A stretch of DNA of 16,167 bases. Origin: Vulcanimicrobiota bacterium. GTDB taxonomy: Bacteria > Vulcanimicrobiota > Vulcanimicrobiia > Vulcanimicrobiales > Vulcanimicrobiaceae. Of the stretch, positions 13,108 to 16,167 are shown one piece after another. Within the stretch, counting starts at the first letter, position 1. Each line of letters opens with the position of its first letter. Location: assembly GCA_014304965.1 (NCBI GenBank), contig JACRTZ010000281.1:1-16167 (forward strand), given 5' to 3'. Both the position numbers and the translations under genes were made by a program. The notes under the pieces are model-generated. The model worked only from the letters and a program-made list of their open reading frames with translations. It was not told the DNA's origin and made no database searches.

Positions 13108-13638
13108 TTGAATGAAGTTGGCGGACTGAGCCCGGCGGAATATTTCGAGGCTGCGCACGAACGATTTGAAGAAGCTAACCTACTATACAAAGGCGGACAT
13201 TATGCAGGCGCGTGCTACCTTGCCGGTTGCTCGATAGAGGCCATATTTTGGGCGTTTGTACCAAGGGGGCAAGTGGGCGAAAGGGGCCGTCATGACTTGA
13301 CCCGGCTGTTTCGCAGCGGTTTGGAAGCCCAAGTCAATGAGCGCTGGGTGGTGTCTGAGCGATCCGGGGCGCGATTGAGTGCTGACAGAGAGCGCGCCGC
13401 GATTGATGCATCACGTAAACGCGGTCGCTGGCTAGCGGAGGCGCAGGCACGGTGGAGGAACTCATATCGATATTATCCGACCTCGTCTATGGCGCGTGAA
13501 ATCAAGAAGAGCGAGAACCTGCGGAGGGGCGGAAAAGGCGATATTGCGAAATTCTCCGTCAATAAGCTGTTGGACATCGCGCAATCATTCTTGGCGCTAG
13601 GGGAGAACGAATGGCGGCTTCATTTCAAGAACGGTTAA
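13108..13638 (+). CDS. HEPN-like domain protein
   Basis: About 176 aa, helical, no signal peptide. SPAEYFEAAHERFEEANLLYKGGHY (residues 8-32; key residues Tyr12, Ala16, Leu26, Gly29-Gly30) followed by GACYLAGCSIEAIFWAF (34-50) and RHDLTRLF (61-68) is the familiar HEPN layout: helix, 'GxYxxAxYLAGxxxE' helix, then 'HDL..L'. RYY at 121-123 and a C-terminal helix fit the same fold. The usual RNase motif R-x4-6-H near the last helix is not evident, so activity is uncertain. HEPN proteins pair with nucleotidyltransferases or other small partners in toxin-antitoxin and defence loci. The only in-frame start near the upstream stop is TTG 13108; the frame is shared with the previous gene and separated by tandem TGA TGA. 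The last 28 nt overlap the next gene. Confidence 0.72.
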   Translation: MNEVGGLSPAEYFEAAHERFEEANLLYKGGHYAGACYLAGCSIEAIFWAFVPRGQVGERGRHDLTRLFRSGLEAQVNERWVVSERSGARLSADRERAAIDASRKRGRWLAEAQARWRNSYRYYPTSSMAREIKKSENLRRGGKGDIAKFSVNKLLDIAQSFLALGENEWRLHFKNG

Positions 13639-13883
13639 CGAAGGAACTGGAAGATAACCTGGCCGACCATCCAATTATTGATTTGGGTCCGATCGGATAT
13701 TCCGAGCGCCTCAGCGGCATCGTCGCATCCGATAGGTTCGCGTCCATGGATTTTGGTGAGCGGCAGGATTTCTTATGGGATATCGTTCGCAAGAAGTTCG
13801 GCTCTGAGGCTACGACGCTCAGCACCTTGGTTGCCTTCACGAAAGATGAATACAAGGACCTTGCACAGCAATCGGAGGCTTAG
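13611..13883 (+). CDS. Small BolA-like protein
   Basis: A 90-aa protein starting at ATG 13611 with GGGGAG about 6 nt upstream, inside the end of the HEPN-like gene (28-nt overlap, different frame). The segment SGIVASDRFASMDFGERQDFL (residues 35-55; key residues Ser40, Asp41, Arg42, Phe43, Arg51), then WDIVRKKF and LSTLVAFTKDEYKDL (70-84), follows the order of the BolA/IbaG core: 'V.SDRF.G...R...V...L', then 'ALxLxTxxEW'. BolA proteins have a class II KH-like fold and bind nucleic acid or Fe-S glutaredoxins. The characteristic His after the Arg is replaced by Gln52 here, so this is a divergent member and metal binding is doubtful. Overlap with the HEPN-like gene suggests the two products act together. 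Family call is by eye. Confidence 0.65.
   Translation: MAASFQERLTKELEDNLADHPIIDLGPIGYSERLSGIVASDRFASMDFGERQDFLWDIVRKKFGSEATTLSTLVAFTKDEYKDLAQQSEA
13874..13878 (+). promoter_or_regulatory. Ribosome binding site of the downstream binding protein, inside the BolA-like gene
   Basis: GGAGG within the last codons of the BolA-like gene lies 11 nt before GTG 13890. It supports this start over the second GTG at 13896, and implies co-transcription with the module. Confidence 0.5.
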
Positions 13884-13889
13884 CGGCTC

Positions 13890-14894
13890 GTGAACGTGTT
13901 GCGTCAGATTCTAGCGGCTTCTTTGCTTGCATTGGCCTGCGTGTCGCCCGGCCGCGCCGAGCAGACTGACGTCAAAGTCTCCAAGGGCTTCGGCATCTTG
14001 TACCTGCCGCTGATGGTCGTCGAAGATCAGAAGCTCTTCGAAAAGCATGCGAAACGGCTGGGCGCCGGCGACCTGCACGTCACCTGGCTCACGATCGACG
14101 GCGGCACGGCGATCAACGACGCGATGATTTCGGGCAATCTGCAATATGCCGGCATCGGGATTCCGGGTTTCGTAACGCTCTGGTCCAAGGGCAAGGGAAC
14201 GCCGCGCGAAGCGATCGGCGTTTCCGGTCTCAGCCGTTCGGCGCTCTTGCTGAACACGCGTAATCCGAGCGTGAAGAGCCTCAAGGATTTTGGGCCGAAC
14301 GATCGCATCGCGCTCCCAGGAATCAAGACGTCGCTCTCCGCGCTGATCTTGGAGATGGGCGCCGCCAAAGAATTCGGCGATGCGAACTACGCAAAGCTCG
14401 ATGCGCTGACGGTTGCGCTCGGCCATCCCGACGCGTACGCGGCGCTGATTTCCGGCAAGGGCGAAATCGATGCGCACTTCGGCTCGCCGCCGTACTCGAA
14501 TCTCGAATTGGAAACGGCCGGCATCCACACGGTCTTCAACTCGACGTCCGTGTTAGGCGACTCGTCCGTTGACGTCGTCTATTCCACGCGCGCGTTCGCC
14601 GACGCGAATCCGAAGGTCACCCAAGCGCTCGTTGACGCCCTGGACGAGGCCAATGCGTACATCCGCCGCAACAAGCGGGGCGCGGCCGAAGCGTACCTTC
14701 GCGTTTCGCAAACGAAGACGACCCTCGACGAGATCCTGCGCATGCTCGACGACCCCGACACCGCATTTTCAACGACGCCGCGCGGCTCGATGCTGTTTGC
14801 CAACTTCATGGCGAAGGCCGGCATCATCACCGCCAAACCCGCGTCGTGGAAAGATCTGTTCGTTCCCTACGTGCAGCGCCGCAAAGGCAGCTAG
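13890..14894 (+). CDS. ABC transporter substrate-binding protein, NitT/TauT (SsuA) type
   Basis: A 334-aa exported binding protein with a signal peptide ending near GRA-E (residue 23). The mature start VKVSKGFGILYLPLMVVED (28-46) is followed by a first-lobe pattern TIDGGTAINDAMISGNLQYAGIG (68-90; key residues Gly71-Gly72, Asn76, Asp77, Gly82). LLLNTRNPSVKSLKDF, DRIALPGIKTSLSALIL, GHPDAYAALISGKGEIDAHFGSPP and PASWKDLF at the C-terminus also occur in nitrate/sulfonate/taurine-type binding proteins. No matching permease or ATPase is in the window, so it is an orphan or its partners lie elsewhere. High GC returns at its first codons, although its start follows the BolA-like stop by 6 nt. Ligand unknown. 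Confidence 0.88.
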   Translation: MNVLRQILAASLLALACVSPGRAEQTDVKVSKGFGILYLPLMVVEDQKLFEKHAKRLGAGDLHVTWLTIDGGTAINDAMISGNLQYAGIGIPGFVTLWSKGKGTPREAIGVSGLSRSALLLNTRNPSVKSLKDFGPNDRIALPGIKTSLSALILEMGAAKEFGDANYAKLDALTVALGHPDAYAALISGKGEIDAHFGSPPYSNLELETAGIHTVFNSTSVLGDSSVDVVYSTRAFADANPKVTQALVDALDEANAYIRRNKRGAAEAYLRVSQTKTTLDEILRMLDDPDTAFSTTPRGSMLFANFMAKAGIITAKPASWKDLFVPYVQRRKGS

Positions 14895-14909
14895 CGCCAG
14901 GACGGCGCT
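14893..14909 (+). terminator. Short GC-rich hairpin after the binding-protein gene (possible terminator)
   Basis: AGCGCC-AGGAC-GGCGCT is a perfect 6-bp stem with a 5-nt loop that begins within the TAG stop. There is no following T-run, so it is not a classical intrinsic terminator. Its position between convergent genes makes a termination or mRNA-end role plausible. Confidence 0.35.
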
Positions 14910-14948
14910 GTGCCACGAAGCCCAAGGATAGGCGAGAGTGGCCTAATG

Positions 14949-14960
14949 TCTAGCGCTAGA
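14949..14960. repeat. 12-bp perfect palindrome between convergent genes
   Basis: TCTAGCGCTAGA is self-complementary over 12 bp and overlaps the TAG stop codon of the Nfu-type gene. It has no loop and no T-run. It could be a protein-binding site or chance. Confidence 0.35.
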
Positions 14961-15219
14961 CCGCTTCGACGCGCGTGATTTCGGGACAGGCCGCGACCAC
15001 GCTCGCTTCGATCGCTTCCTTGAGCGTCGCGTACGACATCGAGCAACCGCCGCACGCGCCGACCATCTGCACGTAAGCGACGCCGCCTTCGGCCTTGACG
15101 AACCACACGTCGCCGCCGTCGCCGCGAATGTAGGGGCGCACCGTGTCGAGCGCAGCCTCAATCCGGGCGCGCAGCGCGGCGTCCCTTTCGATCTCGTGCC
15201 CGGCTCCGGCGTTCACCAT
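14956..15219 (-). CDS. NifU C-terminal-domain (Nfu-type) Fe-S scaffold/carrier protein
   Basis: An 87-aa cytoplasmic protein. RIEAALDTVRPYIRGDGGDV (residues 19-38) is the standard Nfu beginning, with the 'RPxIxxDGGD' signature. Cys56 and Cys59 in GACGGCSMSYATLKEAIE (54-71) are the CxxC that bridges a [4Fe-4S] cluster in a dimer. The full family unit is about 70-80 aa, so this is a complete stand-alone domain. It delivers Fe-S clusters to apo-proteins, and the 7Fe ferredoxin at the other end of the window is the kind of client it could serve, though any specific link is inference. Start ATG 15219 has GGGAGG directly adjacent and AAGG at a better 8-nt spacing. It lies 25 nt downstream of the prenyltransferase on the same strand. 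Confidence 0.92.
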   Translation of the reverse strand: MVNAGAGHEIERDAALRARIEAALDTVRPYIRGDGGDVWFVKAEGGVAYVQMVGACGGCSMSYATLKEAIEASVVAACPEITRVEAV

Positions 15220-15244
15220 CCTCCCAACCTTCGACGCGGGCGGG

Positions 15245-16167
15245 TTAGATTCGCCACGGGAGGGCTGCGAGGCACCCGAGCCACCCGTCGAGCGCCACCA
15301 CGAAGAAGAAGGCCACCCCGCGAGCCGCGAGGCCCTCGGCGACGCCGGGCTTCATGCGTTTCGCCGCCGCGGCGGGCAGCGCTCGGGCCAAGCCAAGGCC
15401 GAGCGGAATCGCGAGCCCGAGCAGCAGCCCGAAGCCCTGAGGCAGGCCGAAGCCGACTCCGAGCGCGGCCGCGGCGAACGTGGCGATGATCGTCCGACGG
15501 ATCAGCGGGACGGCGGCTGGGGCGCCGCGACGCACGATGAGGTGCCGCTTGCCGGCGACGGCGTCTCCCGCGGCGTCCGGCAACTCGACGCAGAGCATCA
15601 TCACGAACATCGCGCAGGCTCCCGGGAAGGTCGCGGCGGCGATGCGCGGATCGAACGAGCCGGTTTGCGCCGCCGCGCCGAGCAAGGGCACGAACACGGC
15701 GACGACGAGCGCGGCGTCGAGTTCGCCGAGTCCGCGCGCGCACAGTCGGAGCGGGGGTGCCGAATACGACCACGCCAAGATGGCGACTGCGATTGCGAAA
15801 CCGGCTGCGAGCGGACGGCCGAACGCCGCGGCGAGGAGCGCGGCGAACACGCTGCCTGCACCGGCGCACGCGAGCGCCGCGATCAGTGCCGCGGACGGTG
15901 CGAGTCCGCGCTCCGCGAGCGCGCCGCTGCCGCCGGAAAACGGCGTACGTCGCGCGTCGCGGTCGCCGTGACGGTCGAAATAGTCGTTCGAATAGTGCGT
16001 CATGAGTTGAAAGCTCGTCACGCAGGCTTGCGCCGTCAGCCACGCCAGCCACGCGATCGGGCGGGCTCCGAAAAACGCCGCTGCCGCGGTGCCCAGCGCG
16101 ACGCCCAGCACCCCGCCCGCCAAGAATTTCAAACGCGAGAGCCGCACGAAGGCGGCCAGGGTCCGCA
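15245..16167 (-). CDS. UbiA-family prenyltransferase, MenA-like (5' end outside the window)
   Basis: At least 300 aa are visible with multiple membrane helices. The first aspartate-rich motif is NDYFDRHGDRD (54-64, counted from GTG 16147) followed by TPFSGGSGAL, the pattern of 1,4-dihydroxy-2-naphthoate polyprenyltransferase. The second is ELPDAAGDAVAGKRHL (188-203; Asp191, Asp195), which binds the prenyl diphosphate with Mg2+. YSAPPLRL lies between them. The frame stays open from 16147 to the right edge, encoding RTLAAFV before VRLSRLKFLAGG. This looks like a normal MenA N-terminus, so the true start is probably beyond the window and GTG 16147 is not used. It attaches a polyprenyl chain to an aromatic acceptor, probably in menaquinone synthesis; other quinone or lipid acceptors are possible. 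Confidence 0.88.
   Translation of the reverse strand, partial: RTLAAFVRLSRLKFLAGGVLGVALGTAAAAFFGARPIAWLAWLTAQACVTSFQLMTHYSNDYFDRHGDRDARRTPFSGGSGALAERGLAPSAALIAALACAGAGSVFAALLAAAFGRPLAAGFAIAVAILAWSYSAPPLRLCARGLGELDAALVVAVFVPLLGAAAQTGSFDPRIAAATFPGACAMFVMMLCVELPDAAGDAVAGKRHLIVRRGAPAAVPLIRRTIIATFAAAALGVGFGLPQGFGLLLGLAIPLGLGLARALPAAAAKRMKPGVAEGLAARGVAFFFVVALDGWLGCLAALPWRI

Noticed and set aside
13881..13920. Repeated TAGCGGCT at the right edge of the module (13881 and about 13912) as an attachment-site duplication
   Set aside because: The second copy lies inside the signal-peptide coding region of the binding protein, and I found no matching copy at the left edge near 12500.
13890..13945. Lipoprotein signal in the binding protein (Cys17)
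   Set aside because: The residues before Cys17 are Ala-Leu-Ala, a poor lipobox, and a normal signal peptidase I site follows at about residue 23.
1..16167. CRISPR arrays, tRNA/rRNA genes, insertion sequences
   Set aside because: No regularly spaced repeats, tRNA-like cloverleaf, rRNA sequence, transposase frame or terminal inverted repeats were seen on reading both strands.

Overview
The window is high-GC bacterial DNA packed with short intergenic gaps and start/stop overlaps (ATGA, GTGA). It suggests one long plus-strand operon-like run followed by an accessory insertion. The gene content is a 7Fe ferredoxin, a MacB/LolD-type exporter with an AttH-like partner, exported binding-fold proteins with Sec signals, and a MenA-like prenyltransferase. 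This points to a free-living, probably diderm bacterium. GC, codon style and gene mix resemble uncultivated high-GC lineages such as Candidatus Eremiobacterota, but that assignment is a low-confidence impression.

Layout. Positions 1-97 (minus) hold the start of a zinc-ribbon protein that runs off the left edge, divergent from everything that follows. Positions 282-4779 hold a ferredoxin, a SAM methyltransferase, an FAD-dependent oxidoreductase, an SRPBCC cyclase-like protein, a FabF-type ketosynthase with an intact Cys-His-His-Lys set, and an ABC ATPase. From the methyltransferase to the ATPase each gene overlaps the next by 4-8 nt, so they form one translationally coupled unit. It looks like a minimal polyketide or modified-lipid pathway with an exporter. 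Positions 4795-9733 continue with a TIGR04222-like membrane protein, an MntP-type manganese exporter, a duplicated FtsX/MacB permease (the likely partner of the ATPase) and an AttH/CrtC-like exported protein. Positions 9780-12267 hold a PheC-like cyclohexadienyl dehydratase or binding protein and an M3 metallopeptidase.

A 52-codon zinc-ribbon gene (12271-12429, minus) closes that block. Next comes an AT-rich control region with a consensus sigma70-type promoter (TTGACA, 18 bp, TATAAT) placed so that transcription would begin at the A of the next ATG. A 7-bp-arm dyad overlaps its -35 box. It drives a three-gene insertion of clearly lower GC (12571-13883): a 176-aa protein of unknown function, a HEPN-like protein and a small BolA-like protein. 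This compact module is the best candidate for an undescribed system. A nitrate/taurine-type solute-binding protein (13890-14894) follows directly, returning to high GC.

The right end is on the minus strand: a NifU C-terminal-domain (Nfu-type) Fe-S protein, and a MenA-like UbiA prenyltransferase whose 5' end lies beyond the window.
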